From contig DBKH01000002.1 of the NCBI GenBank assembly GCA_002297815.1, positions 1-64,000 of the forward strand: a stretch of DNA of 64,000 nt, written 5' to 3'. The DNA is from Bacteroidales bacterium UBA755. GTDB lineage: Bacteria; Bacteroidota; Bacteroidia; Bacteroidales; UBA932. The notes beneath the pieces were generated by a model that was given only the letters and a program-made list of their open reading frames with translations, did no database searches and had not been told where the DNA came from. Numbering within the stretch: position 1 is the stretch's first letter; every line of letters begins with the position of its first letter. The position numbers and the translations under genes are program-made. Below, piece after piece: positions 7,657 through 17,800 of the stretch.

Positions 7657-8622
7657 ATGAAATATCTTATCAACAACTCCACCGACCCGTATTTCAACCT
7701 CGCGTTCGATGAATATTGCCTTGAGAACATCCCGTCCGAAGAACCGTATTTTTTCCTCTGGAGGAACCGTCCAGCTGTGATCATAGGCCTGAACCAGAAC
7801 GCCTACAGCGAGGTGAATCTAGACTATCTCAACTCGCACGGCATCACGTTGGCCCGCCGGGTCACCGGTGGCGGAGCCGTCTATCACGACCTCCAGAACA
7901 TGAACTACACGATCATCGGCAAGAACCCGTCCCCACAACCCATGGTGGATGCCCTGCGTCAGCTGGGCGTTCCTGCTGAGTTGACAGGCCGCAACGACAT
8001 ATTCGTGGAAGGAAGGAAGGTCTCCGGCTACGCCCGCCGCGTCTCCCACAATCAGGAGATTATCCACGGCACGCTGATGTATGACGTTGATCTTGACACC
8101 CTTATCAAAGTCCTTGACACTCCGACTTCAAAGATGCAGGCCAAAGGAATATCCTCGGTTAAGAGCCGCGTTGCGAACCTGAAGGAGTACCTTCCTCAGT
8201 TCAAGTCCTTGGACGAGCTTCAGGCAGCGCTTCAGGAAATTCTCTCAGCTGGAGACGGTCAAATGTCTCTTTCCGCTGAGCAGGTCGCTGAGGTCCGCAA
8301 GCAGGCCGACGAGAAGTTCTCTACATGGGATTTCATTTACGGTCACTCCCACGAGGCCGACTTCCATTGCAAGGCCAAACTCTCCTGCGGCACAGTCGAA
8401 GCCAACCTCCGTGTGGATCACGGCCTGCTCACCCGTCTCGATTTCACAGGTGATTTCCTCTTCGACACCCCCGCTGATGTGTTGGCCGCCAAGATGATCG
8501 GCCTTCGTTACGACCAGCCCGAAGTAAAGTCCTTCCTTGCCTCCCAGCCCATCGCCACCTATTTCCGTGGCGCCACCGCTGACGAACTCGCAAGCCTCCT
8601 TTTCAAGCCGACCACCGAGTAA
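7657..8622 (+). CDS. lplA: Lipoate-protein ligase A
   Basis: LplA activates lipoate with ATP and attaches it to a lysine of 2-oxoacid dehydrogenase or glycine-cleavage H proteins. The 321 aa protein has the family signature RRVTGGGAVYHDLQN (about residues 68-82), the KVSGYARR lysine segment (about 128-135) and a C-terminal accessory domain (from about 240), as expected of a full-length LplA. It starts at the first ATG, 44 bp after the esterase gene, and is followed by a strong terminator. Confidence 0.94.
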   Translation: MKYLINNSTDPYFNLAFDEYCLENIPSEEPYFFLWRNRPAVIIGLNQNAYSEVNLDYLNSHGITLARRVTGGGAVYHDLQNMNYTIIGKNPSPQPMVDALRQLGVPAELTGRNDIFVEGRKVSGYARRVSHNQEIIHGTLMYDVDLDTLIKVLDTPTSKMQAKGISSVKSRVANLKEYLPQFKSLDELQAALQEILSAGDGQMSLSAEQVAEVRKQADEKFSTWDFIYGHSHEADFHCKAKLSCGTVEANLRVDHGLLTRLDFTGDFLFDTPADVLAAKMIGLRYDQPEVKSFLASQPIATYFRGATADELASLLFKPTTE

Positions 8623-8660
8623 CCGTGGAGTCTAAGGCTTTAATAATGAGCGGAATCAAT

Positions 8661-8703
8661 GAACCTTCTCCCACCTCGAAACGATAGGAGAAGGTTCTTC
8701 TTA
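8661..8703 (+). terminator. Intrinsic terminator after lplA
   Basis: GAACCTTCTCC (8661-8671) pairs perfectly with GGAGAAGGTTC (8687-8697), followed by TTCTTATT. It closes the NagD-esterase-lplA unit. Confidence 0.75.
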
Positions 8704-8879
8704 TTGTCTGATTTTTAATCGAATGCCCTCCACGGTGACGCAAAGCCCTCAAAACGCTCCCGTCACCCTAATTTTTTACCTCCACGGCAGCAAAATCGCC
8801 CAATAATGCTGCCGTTGCTCCCAGATTGTCTCTATTCGGCAACGAATATGTCCGTAAATGCCACCGATTACCCTTAATA

Positions 8880-8985
8880 TAATATAGTAGCGGTCCATGA
8901 GCTTGTGGTCGGCAGAACTCAATAATATAGTAGCGGTCCATGAGCTTGTGGTCGGCAGAACTCACCGACCATCGAAGTGTTCTTG
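8880..8985. repeat. Tandem 43 bp duplication in a palindromic repeat
   Basis: A 41 bp unit starting TAATATAGTAGCGGTCC is present twice, identical, at 8880-8920 and 8923-8963 (period 43). The second unit continues as CACCGACCATCGAAGTG, forming GGTCGG...CCGACC. This resembles 29815-29855 in the DNA glycosylase gene, so it is a member of the same dispersed family. Around it, 8704-8879 and 8986-9150 hold no gene that I can support; the latter is AT-rich promoter DNA. Confidence 0.8.
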
Positions 8986-9153
8986 GCTTGTAATTTTATG
9001 ATAGGATGTTGTCCTAAGCTGAAGAACTATTGAAAAGCTGGATTTAGTATTGATTAAAAAGTATTATTAATTCATCTTGGTGTTAATCGTTAATATTCAA
9101 TTATTTGATAGAATGCTTTACCGTGCTGGTCGAAAAAATATTATCTTCAATCG

Positions 9154-9184
9154 CTTGTTTGTTGATTAAATAGTATTATATTTG
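9154..9184 (+). promoter_or_regulatory. Promoter at the head of the glycan locus
   Basis: CTTG (9154-9157), 19 bp, then TATATTTG (9177-9184), a full match to the -7 consensus. The GH9 start codon is 25 nt downstream. It is the only clear promoter in front of the locus. Confidence 0.6.
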
Positions 9185-9208
9185 ACCCAACACTAAAAAT
9201 AAAGCCAG

Positions 9209-11725
9209 ATGAAGTCTTTAAGATTATCTATTGTTACAGCCCTGTCGTTAATGACTGTGTCATTCCAGGCTAATGCCGGGGAGTGGATTCGGATCAACCA
9301 GGTAGGCTATCTTCCGGATGCCTCCAAGGTTGCGGTTTATGTCAGCAATGACAAAGAACCGCATGTGATTGAGTCTTTTTCTGTGGTAGATGCTGCCACG
9401 GGAAAGACGGTGTACGTCTCAAAGTCTGAGGATGTGAGAAATACTGGTGCTCTTGGAGAGTTGAAAACAACCGTAAGGCTTGATTTCTCAAAGGTTACAG
9501 TTGAAGGGGACTACATCATCCTGGCAGGCGGGGCGAAATCCTCAAAGCTCAGAATCAGCACGGGTGCTTACGATGGTGCTGCGGACTTTGTCCTTAATTA
9601 TATGCGCCAACAGCGTTGCGGTTGGAATCCTTTCATGAAAGATAGCTGCCATGTGAAGGATGGGTATATTCGCTACCATCCTACAAAGGAAGGACAGTGG
9701 ATAGACGTGCGTGGTGGTTGGCATGATGCTTCGGATTGTCTTCAGTACACGACAACTTCGGCCAACGCCATCTATCAGATGATGTTTGCCTATCAAAGCA
9801 ACCCTGAAGCTTTTGGGGATGAGTACCTAGCAGATGGAACTCCAGGTAAGAATGGCATTCCTGACATCATTGATGAGATTTACTGGGGTTTGGACTGGCT
9901 TGATAGGATGAATCCTGAACCGGGTGAGTTCTACAACCAGATTGCTGATGACCGTGACCATGTTGGAATGCGCGAACCAGCAAAAGACATCGCTGACTAT
10001 GGCTGGGGAAAGAACAATGGCCGTCCGGTCTATTTTGTCACCGGTGAGCCTCAGCAGAGGTATAAGTTTACAAATGCTACCACAGGAACCTCAAGCACTG
10101 TAGGTAAATTCGCTTCTGACTTCGCTCTTGGAGCTAAGATTCTTGCTCCTTTTTATCCAGAGTTCGCAGCAAAGATAGGTGCGAAGGCTGCCGGGGCTTA
10201 CCAACTTGGTATTGACAAGCCGGGAGTGTGTCAGACAGCTTCAGTCGTCTCACCTTATATTTATGAGGAAGATAACTGGGTTGATGACATGGAACTCGCT
10301 GCGATGGAATTGTTCCATAGCACTGGAGACGCGAAATATCTTTCTCAAGCTATTGAATATGCTAGAAGAGAGCCTGTGACCCCTTGGATGGGAGCCGACA
10401 GTGCAAGACACTACCAGTGGTATCCGTTCATGAACATGGGACACTACCATCTTGCTAAAGATGGCAATTCCAGAGTCTCAGCAGAGTTTATCCGTAATTT
10501 AAGATCTGGAATCCAGAGAACATTCGAAAAGGCTGACGGGACTCCTTTCTTTTATGGAATCCCATCAATTTGGTGCTCCAACAATCTCACTACTGCCATG
10601 CTGACTCAGTGCATTCTCTACCGTCAGCTCACTGGTGATGAGACCTACAAGGAAATGGAAGGGGCGCTTAGGGACTGGTTGCTTGGCTGCAACCCATGGG
10701 GTGTCTGCATGATCGTGGAAATGCCTGGTGCTGAGGTCTATCCAACCCAGCCACATTCTTTCATCGTGAATCTGCATTTTGGCAACACCACTGGAGGACT
10801 TGTTGACGGCCCTGTTTACAGCACTATATTCTCAAGTTTGAAAGGCGTGAATATGGAGGGAGGTATCAATTATCTTGATGTCCAGCCGGGAACCATGGTT
10901 TACCATGACAGCACTCGCGACTATTCTACTAATGAGCCTACGATGGATGGAACGGCATCTCTAACCTTCCCGTTCTCTGCCTACGAGATGGAGGGTGCGG
11001 CTCTCAAAGGAATGAAGAAAGACAAAAATGGAGTTGTGGATAGGGTTAACGCTAACGAGAAGAAGGTCTATCTTGTCTTTACAGCGCATTACAGTTCAGA
11101 TGACAAAGGACATTTTGAGAATTTTGATGGTGTCGTTCCTGTCTTGAACACCCTCAAAGCCAAAGGTGTGAAGGGCTCATTCTTCCCAACAGGTGAGTGC
11201 TTTAGGCAGTCAAAGTACAAGGCTCCAATCAAAAGGATTATCAGAGAAGGGCACTATCTGTCAGCTCATTCCGACAAGCACCTTTTGCTCTGCAAGGGAC
11301 GTACAAATCTGGTGACAGCCGATTCTCTTGTCCGTGATATTCATAACATGGAAGCCGAACTTGAGCGTTTCGGACTTAAGAAAGAGCAGTTCAGCTGGAT
11401 GATTCCACCTTACGAGACATGTAATGAATTTTCTGCATATATTCTTAAAGGACTTGGCTACAAGCTAGTTAATCCGACTTCTGGACTTGTTACAGGGCTC
11501 GACTGGGCCGCAAAGGGTGAGGCTGGCTATCGTAGTGCCGAGACTTTGGTTCAGAACATTTGGGATTTTGACGACAAATTCGGTCTCAATGGTGCGGTCA
11601 TTCTCGTCCATGCAATGAACTATCCTGGCAGGACGAAAGAGGATCGTGTCTATTCTCATCTGGATGAAATCATTGACGGACTTCGTGCGCGTGGATATTC
11701 CTTCGGTACATTTAAAGAACTCTAA
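9209..11725 (+). CDS. GH9 glycosidase fused to a polysaccharide deacetylase
   Basis: An 838 aa exported enzyme. Residues 1-23 are a signal peptide ending ANA. Residues about 24-115 form the Ig-like domain that precedes many GH9 enzymes (INQVGYLP). The GH9 barrel follows: GGWHDASD near residues 169-176 holds the catalytic-base aspartates, and NEPTMDG near residue 575 holds the likely acid glutamate. From about residue 615 a NodB-like deacetylase domain begins; its metal motif HSDKH is at about 687-691 and PPYE at about 733. GH9 includes cellulases but also exo-glucosaminidases of chitin pathways. Next to GH18, NagA and a NagZ-like GH3, the fusion could deacetylate chito-oligosaccharides and release glucosamine. 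The architecture is clear; the substrate is inferred. Confidence 0.88.
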   Translation: MKSLRLSIVTALSLMTVSFQANAGEWIRINQVGYLPDASKVAVYVSNDKEPHVIESFSVVDAATGKTVYVSKSEDVRNTGALGELKTTVRLDFSKVTVEGDYIILAGGAKSSKLRISTGAYDGAADFVLNYMRQQRCGWNPFMKDSCHVKDGYIRYHPTKEGQWIDVRGGWHDASDCLQYTTTSANAIYQMMFAYQSNPEAFGDEYLADGTPGKNGIPDIIDEIYWGLDWLDRMNPEPGEFYNQIADDRDHVGMREPAKDIADYGWGKNNGRPVYFVTGEPQQRYKFTNATTGTSSTVGKFASDFALGAKILAPFYPEFAAKIGAKAAGAYQLGIDKPGVCQTASVVSPYIYEEDNWVDDMELAAMELFHSTGDAKYLSQAIEYARREPVTPWMGADSARHYQWYPFMNMGHYHLAKDGNSRVSAEFIRNLRSGIQRTFEKADGTPFFYGIPSIWCSNNLTTAMLTQCILYRQLTGDETYKEMEGALRDWLLGCNPWGVCMIVEMPGAEVYPTQPHSFIVNLHFGNTTGGLVDGPVYSTIFSSLKGVNMEGGINYLDVQPGTMVYHDSTRDYSTNEPTMDGTASLTFPFSAYEMEGAALKGMKKDKNGVVDRVNANEKKVYLVFTAHYSSDDKGHFENFDGVVPVLNTLKAKGVKGSFFPTGECFRQSKYKAPIKRIIREGHYLSAHSDKHLLLCKGRTNLVTADSLVRDIHNMEAELERFGLKKEQFSWMIPPYETCNEFSAYILKGLGYKLVNPTSGLVTGLDWAAKGEAGYRSAETLVQNIWDFDDKFGLNGAVILVHAMNYPGRTKEDRVYSHLDEIIDGLRARGYSFGTFKEL

Positions 11726-11740
11726 CATTGGAGTAGAATT

Positions 11741-12688
11741 ATGGCGATAATAGCTATAGATTTAGGGGGCACTAAGGCACTGGGAGCGGTTTTCGAAGCT
11801 TCTGGGAAAATGTACGCCAGACAAGTGAAACTCCTTGATGGGGCGAAAGGTGATGCTGTGGGAGACATAGTAACCGACCTCATCAAAGCCTTGCTCGACT
11901 CGTATCATGGTGAAAGGATAGAGGCTGTGGGAATATGTGTACCTGGAATTGTCTTTTCCAAGCAGGACGTTGTTTGGGCCCCGAATATTCCCGGTTGGGA
12001 AAAATATCCCCTCAAGAAGCGGATTACTGATGTGGTCGGCCCTGACGTGAAAGTAGAAATCGAGAGTGATAGGACCTGCTACATCCTTGGAGAGGTTTGG
12101 CAAGGTGCTGCCAAGGGATGCGACAATGCCATCTACATTGCGGTCGGAACAGGCATTGGAGTCGGTATTCTGGTTGATGGAAGGGTACTCCATGGTGCGG
12201 AAGACATCATCGGTGCCGCTGGTTGGATGGCACTTCATTACCCGTATCAACAGGAATATATTCCTACAGGGTGCTTTGAATATTATGCCTCAGGCAACGG
12301 TATCGCCACTCAGATGCAACGCTCTCTACGTTGCAACCGCAACTATAAAGGGGTGATGAGTGGTAAGCCAATAGAGGAGATTACATCCCACGATGTTTTT
12401 GATGCCTATCACAAAGGTGATCGTCTTGCTGCGAAGGTTTTGGACAAGGCTGTTGAGATGTGGGGAATGGCTGCTGCGAACATGGTCAGCCTATTGAATC
12501 CCGAAAAAGTTATCTTTGGGGGAGGGGTGTTCGGCCCAGCAGAAGAGTTTATCGGAAGGATTTATGATGAGGCTTGTAAATGGGGGCAGCCGATTGCGAT
12601 GAAGAACGTGGAGTTTCGCGTCTCTGAGGTTCAGGGAGAAGCTGCCTTATACGGATCGGCCTATTTGGCATTCAGGACTTTAGGATGA
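11741..12688 (+). CDS. ROK family sugar kinase
   Basis: A 315 aa cytosolic kinase of the ROK family, expected to phosphorylate a hexose or amino sugar at O6 with ATP. The phosphate loop is IAIDLGGTK at residues 4-12; the second ATP motif is VGTGIGVGI at about residue 136. The sugar-binding HGAEDIIGAAG segment is recognisable. The CxCGxxGC zinc motif of most ROK proteins is missing: only PTGCFEYYASG remains, so this is a zinc-less variant. It starts 15 bp after the GH9 gene and ends 1 bp before the permease gene. In this locus the probable substrate is GlcNAc or glucosamine. Confidence 0.88.
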   Translation: MAIIAIDLGGTKALGAVFEASGKMYARQVKLLDGAKGDAVGDIVTDLIKALLDSYHGERIEAVGICVPGIVFSKQDVVWAPNIPGWEKYPLKKRITDVVGPDVKVEIESDRTCYILGEVWQGAAKGCDNAIYIAVGTGIGVGILVDGRVLHGAEDIIGAAGWMALHYPYQQEYIPTGCFEYYASGNGIATQMQRSLRCNRNYKGVMSGKPIEEITSHDVFDAYHKGDRLAAKVLDKAVEMWGMAAANMVSLLNPEKVIFGGGVFGPAEEFIGRIYDEACKWGQPIAMKNVEFRVSEVQGEAALYGSAYLAFRTLG

Positions 12689-12689
12689 C

Positions 12690-13856
12690 ATGAAAAAGGT
12701 TGTTGATATGAGTAAATATTCCACTACATCAGTTTTTGTTTCGGCTTGTGCTGGGATGGCATTTTTCGGAATAGCAATGCTTTCTTTGGCTCCGATTCTC
12801 GGAAAACTGAATAGCCTTGTTGTAGGTGCTAACAGTCTTCCATCAACGATGTCCTTGGGGATACTCTTGGGAACTATCTTGTTTGGCCCTGTGGTAGATC
12901 GTTTTGGCTACAAATGGCTTTTGGTAGCAAGTTCTGTACTTGCCCTTGCAGGACTTCAAGGATTGGCGAATTTTAGGGAGATAGAGATGCTTCATGCTTC
13001 CATCTTTTGCCTTGGTCTAGGTGGAGGCATTCTAAACGGTGAGACAAATGCCCTTGTGTCGGACATTTATGACGATGACAAGAGGGGCGGTCGCCTTGGC
13101 CTTCTCGGAGCATTTTATTGCGTGGGAGCCTTGCTATGGACTCTGTTGAATTATTTCATAGTTGACTACACCATGCCTTTGAACGCTGTGTCGGTTGTGA
13201 TGGCGGTTTTCATACTCTTTTTTATGATAATCCGCTTTCCTTCTGCCAAACCAACAGAAAACTTGTCGGTGAAGAAGTCTCTTGGCCTTCTAAAGTATCC
13301 TGCCCTATTGCTCTTTGCCATAGTCCTTTTCTTTGAAAGCGGTTTTGAGGGCGCACAAGGTAACTTTACGGTCTCCTATCTGTGTGACAAAGGGGAGATG
13401 AGTATGTCCTCCGCTACTCTTGCAATGACATGGTTCACTATCGGGATGCTTGTAGGAAGACTTCCTCTTGGCGCTATCCTTGGGAAATTGGGTGCTCTCG
13501 GTACTCTTTACTCCTATCTTTCAGCCGCCCTTGCCGGAGTGCTGTTGCTGCTTTTCGGAACAGGAAGTGTGGTCTCTGCCTATCTCTCAATGATTCTAAT
13601 TGGCTTCGGAGTTGGTGCTACCTATCCAGTCATACTCAACTACATAGGTGGAGCTTTCCGAGAACTGTCTGGCACTGCCATTTCGATAGCCCTTTTCATA
13701 GCCTTGCTGGGGCAGTATGCTTTCAACAAAATGACCGGAGCTGCTTTTGATGCCGGGCACCAGATTTATTTGCCTATCCTTCTTGCCGCAGCAGTTGCCA
13801 GCATGATGGTACTCGTCCCTATTGCTGTCAAAGTCTCATCGCGGATGAAGAAATGA
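12690..13856 (+). CDS. MFS sugar permease
   Basis: A 388 aa inner-membrane protein with about 12 hydrophobic segments. It shows the MFS signature DRFGYKW after helix 2 and GRLPLG after helix 8. It follows the ROK kinase by 1 bp, a layout typical of a permease supplying a kinase. It would import the monosaccharide or a short oligosaccharide made in the periplasm. The alternative start at 12708 (MSKYST) is possible. The substrate is inferred from context only. Confidence 0.85.
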   Translation: MKKVVDMSKYSTTSVFVSACAGMAFFGIAMLSLAPILGKLNSLVVGANSLPSTMSLGILLGTILFGPVVDRFGYKWLLVASSVLALAGLQGLANFREIEMLHASIFCLGLGGGILNGETNALVSDIYDDDKRGGRLGLLGAFYCVGALLWTLLNYFIVDYTMPLNAVSVVMAVFILFFMIIRFPSAKPTENLSVKKSLGLLKYPALLLFAIVLFFESGFEGAQGNFTVSYLCDKGEMSMSSATLAMTWFTIGMLVGRLPLGAILGKLGALGTLYSYLSAALAGVLLLLFGTGSVVSAYLSMILIGFGVGATYPVILNYIGGAFRELSGTAISIALFIALLGQYAFNKMTGAAFDAGHQIYLPILLAAAVASMMVLVPIAVKVSSRMKK

Positions 13857-13909
13857 CATTTTATGAATATTCAGATTACTTAATAGTTTAACTTTAAAAT
13901 CAACAAGCA

Positions 13910-14671
13910 ATGTTAGCAAACGAATGGAAACAGAACGCTTTCGATGTAATGAATGAAATCGAAGCAACTCAGATGGAACAAATCAAGAAAGTCGCCGAGG
14001 TTATGGCTGACTGCATTCAGTCAGGTCATCTCGTACACACTTTCGGATGCGGTCACGCAAACCTTCCAATTGAGGAGATGTATCCAAGAATCGGTGGTAT
14101 CGTAGGATTCCATCCTCTCTGTGAGCTTCCTCTTACATTCTTCACACACATCGTTGGTGAGATGGGTATCAATCAGTTCCTGTGGCTTGAGAGAGAAGAA
14201 GGCTATGGCCAGGCGATCATGCAGAGCTGGAACTTTGACAAGGACGACCTTCTTTGGATTTTCTCCCACACTGGAGTTAATGCTGTGAACATTGATGTCG
14301 CCAACGAGGCTCACAAGCGTGGAATGAAGGTCATTGTCTGCGGATCTGCCAGCAGGACAGGTGACAAAAAGCCTCGTCACTCAGGTGGAAAGAACCTTTT
14401 CCAGATCGCTGACTATGTGGTGGACACATGCTGCCCTCTTCAGGATGCATCCGTGACTTTGAAGGATCATTTCGACAAGATCGGCCCTCTTTCCACAATG
14501 GCTTCTGTTACATGCGTGTGGATGATCATCACGACTGTCTGCGAGATTCTTGCCGACCGTGGAGTGAAACTTCACATCAATCCATCTCACAACATCCCTG
14601 GTGACACTACCGCCAGAGAGCGCCTTGCCGAGTGCATCGCTGCCTATAAAGAAAGCGTTAAGGGCTGCTAG
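13910..14671 (+). CDS. SIS-domain (UPF0309-like) phosphosugar protein
   Basis: A 253 aa protein with a single SIS fold. HTFGCGHANLPIEEMYPRIGGIVGF (here given only as its two ends, about residues 43-67) and FSHTGVNAVNIDVA with KVIVCGSASRTG are the phosphosugar-binding loops. Length and pattern fit UPF0309, whose members lack an assigned reaction. SIS proteins bind phosphosugars; some (NagB-II, GlmS isomerase half) handle glucosamine-6-phosphate. Since NagA makes that compound and no NagB is encoded here, this protein is a candidate deaminase/isomerase. It is separated from the permease by 53 bp and from susC by a strong stem-loop. Confidence 0.85.
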   Translation: MLANEWKQNAFDVMNEIEATQMEQIKKVAEVMADCIQSGHLVHTFGCGHANLPIEEMYPRIGGIVGFHPLCELPLTFFTHIVGEMGINQFLWLEREEGYGQAIMQSWNFDKDDLLWIFSHTGVNAVNIDVANEAHKRGMKVIVCGSASRTGDKKPRHSGGKNLFQIADYVVDTCCPLQDASVTLKDHFDKIGPLSTMASVTCVWMIITTVCEILADRGVKLHINPSHNIPGDTTARERLAECIAAYKESVKGC

Positions 14672-14698
14672 TTAATCCCTAAAAAACACTGAAACACA

Positions 14699-14776
14699 TA
14701 AAGATTCCCCTCTGTCCGCCTTGTTGGAACCACCGTGTTCCGGAAGGCTCTCAGAGTGGGGAAAGGGGGATCTTTA
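14699..14776 (+). promoter_or_regulatory. Long multi-helix stem-loop between SIS gene and susC
   Basis: Nested pairs can be traced: AAAGAT/ATCTTT outermost, TTCCCC/GGGGAA, CTCTG/CAGAG, GCCTT/AAGGC and GGAAC/GTTCC around a 6-base loop, with only small internal loops. The tail is TATCTTTACC, a weak T-run. It could be a leaky terminator, an RNA-stability element or an attenuator separating cytosolic genes from the outer-membrane genes. Confidence 0.7.
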
Positions 14777-14812
14777 TCTTTACCAATTTAAATCAACCCA
14801 AAAACAGTTGTT

Positions 14813-17800
14813 ATGCAACACACAGAAAAACACTCTCTCATTCCTTGGACTCTCAAGGTCTGTGCTGCTGTGCTGTCGCTTTTCGGGATTGGAATAATCC
14901 CATTGAGCGCGCAGTCTGTTCTGAGCGGTACCGTGGTTTCTGCCTCGGACGGACAACCTCTTGTTGGAGCGTATGTTCTTGTACAAGGAACAAACGTAGG
15001 AACATCTACGGACGTTGACGGTACTTTTAGACTGGATGTCTCATCTGGAACCATTTTGGAGGTGTCTCAGATGGGCTATGTCACACGTCAGGTAAAAGCT
15101 TCTGATGGAATCAAAATAGCTCTTGAAGAAGACCAGTTATGGCTTGACGATGTCGTTGTTGTCGGCTATGGCGTTCAGAAAAAGAAACTCGTAACAGGTT
15201 CAACAGTACAAGTAAAAGGTGAAGACATCGCCAAACTCAACACTGTTGATGTGCTTGGAGCATTGCAGTCTCAGTCTCCTGGTGTCAACATCGTACAGAA
15301 CAATGGATTCCTTGGATCAGGATTCAAGGTCAACATTCGTGGACTGGGAACAATCGGTGATTCCGCTCCTCTGTACGTAGTCGATGGAGTGGCCAACGGA
15401 AGCATCTCCGCACTGAATCCATCCGACATCGAATCCATTGATGTGCTGAAAGACGCTGCCTCTGCCGCAATTTACGGAGCCAGAGCTGCCAACGGTGTCA
15501 TCCTCATCACCACAAAGAAAGGAAAAGAGGGACAGGCTTCTGTCACTTATGATGGCTACTTCGGTCTTCAGAACCTTTATAAGATTCCTACGCTTCTGTC
15601 CGCAAGCGAGTACATGCAGATTCAGGATGAGTCCAGAATGATGGATGGTCTCGCTCCTTACAATTGGGAGAACTACATCGGCTCACGTATCTATAAAGCA
15701 ATAAAGGAAGAAGGTTGGACTGGTACCAACTGGCTCAAGGAAATCACCAATGAGGACGCTCCGGTTCAGAACCATTCTGTGAATGTTACTGGCGGGTCGA
15801 AGACGGGAACATATTCAATAGGACTTGCTTACACTGGGCAGGATGCCACGATGGGAGTTCCTTCTTCCATACCTCATCTTGACCGCTATAACTTTAGGGT
15901 AAACTCTGAGAACACTGTCTTTAAGAAGGGTTCATTGGACATCCTGAAAGTCGGCCAGACCCTTAACTACCGCTATCAGAAGACCACAGGTGCTTTCGCT
16001 ACTGAGGGTATCTATTGGAACGGTGTCCACAACATGCTTGTCATGAGTCCGCTCATGCCTGCCTATAATTCTGATGGAAGCTATTATGTCTATGAGGATA
16101 GGGTGGCAGACGGCTATAATTGGGACACTGCCAACGGAGCAGCGAAGAACCCGATTGCCTACATGGACTACGCTTCTAACCAGAATGTGTCGAAGAGCCA
16201 TTATCTTCAGGCCAGTGTGTATGCCGTGCTCCAACCAATCGCCAACCTCAACATCAAGAGCCAGTTCGGCTACATGATGAGCGCATCAAGTTCTCGCTCC
16301 TACATGCCTGAATATGACCTCGATGCAACAGCTAAGAGAGAAATGGATCAGGTTTCGCAGAGCATGTCTTTGTCGAACCGTTGGTCATGGGAAAACACAG
16401 CGAGCTACTCCTTCAACATTGCAGAGCACCAGATTGATGCCCTCATCGGAAGTTCTTTGGAAAAATGGGGCTATGGTGAGTCCCTCAGCGCAAGTAATGT
16501 GAATTCCAACTTTGGAGATCTTGAACATGCTTACCTTTCTAACGTGTCCACGACACCTTCCTCAATGTCAAGTATCAGTGGATCTCCATCCCAGAAGAAC
16601 TCCATCGCTTCCTTCTTCGTCCGCGCAAACTGGAACTGGAAAGAAAAGTACATGGCTTCTGCCACGATGCGTGCTGACGGTTCTTCTGTCTTTGCTAGAG
16701 GCTACCGTTGGGGCTATTTCCCTTCATTCTCAGCTGGTTGGGTCATTACCAACGAGGATTTCTTTAAAGGACTAGGACTTGACGGAGTACTTGATTTCTT
16801 CAAGCTTCGTGCATCTTGGGGACAGAATGGTAACTGCAATGTAACTGGTTTCCAATACCTTTCACTCGTGACTTCTAACAATGGTTACGGTGGCTATGTT
16901 TTTGGCGACGTCATCGACAAGCGTGACATCGGAACCTATGCCTACAAACTCACTAACTCCGAATTGAAATGGGAAACTTCTGAACAGACCAACATCGGCT
17001 TTGATGCCCGGCTGTTTGGCAATCGCCTCGGAGTAGAGTTCGATTGGTACAATAAACTCACAAAAGACTGGCTTGTGGTGGCTCCTGTGCTTTACTCCTA
17101 TGGTGCCAATGCTCCTTATGTCAATGGTGGAAACGTCAAGAACCAAGGCTTGGAGTTCGGCTTGCACTGGAATGACAATCTTGGAGATGTGTTCTATGGA
17201 ATCAATCTAACTGGAGCGCACAACAAGAACAAAGTCACCAAGATTGCCAATGCCGATGGCATTATCCACGGAACTGGCAGCATCCCTTGGGAGGGAGCGG
17301 AGGAACTCTACCGGGCTGAGGTTGGAATGCCTATCGGCTATTTCTACGGCTACAAGACAGCAGGTGTTTTCCAGAATCAAGCAGAGATTGATGCCTATGA
17401 AGGTGCTCTCTTGAATGGGGACAACACCAATCCGGGCGATGTCATCTATGTTGACACTAACAACGATGGAGTAATTGATGCAAAGGACCGTACTATGATT
17501 GGAGATCCTCATCCTGACTTCACGCTAGGATTATCCTTCAATGTAGAGTGGAAAGGAATAGATCTCTCAGTGTCTGGCTTCGGTGCGTTCGGACAGCAGA
17601 TCTTCAAGTGCTACAGGGACTTCTCCTCTTCACCTCTGAACAACTACACCACTGACATTCTGAAAAGATGGACAGGTGAAGGCTCTTCTAACAAGTACCC
17701 TCGTCTTGCCAGCTCTTCAAACAGCAACTGGAACAAAATCTCTTCTCTTTACATTGAGGATGGAGACTATTTCAAGGTGCAGAACATAACCCTTGGCTAC

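Noticed and set aside
8880..8963. Two identical 41 bp units resembling a CRISPR start
   Set aside because: There are only two units with a 2 bp gap, no spacers and no cas genes; they fit a duplicated palindromic repeat.
8768..8965. 65-codon minus-strand frame
   Set aside because: It consists of the tandem repeat translated twice (the same peptide appears twice), with no sign of a gene.
11762..12250. 162-codon minus-strand frame opposite the ROK kinase
   Set aside because: It is antisense to a conserved kinase and has no motif.
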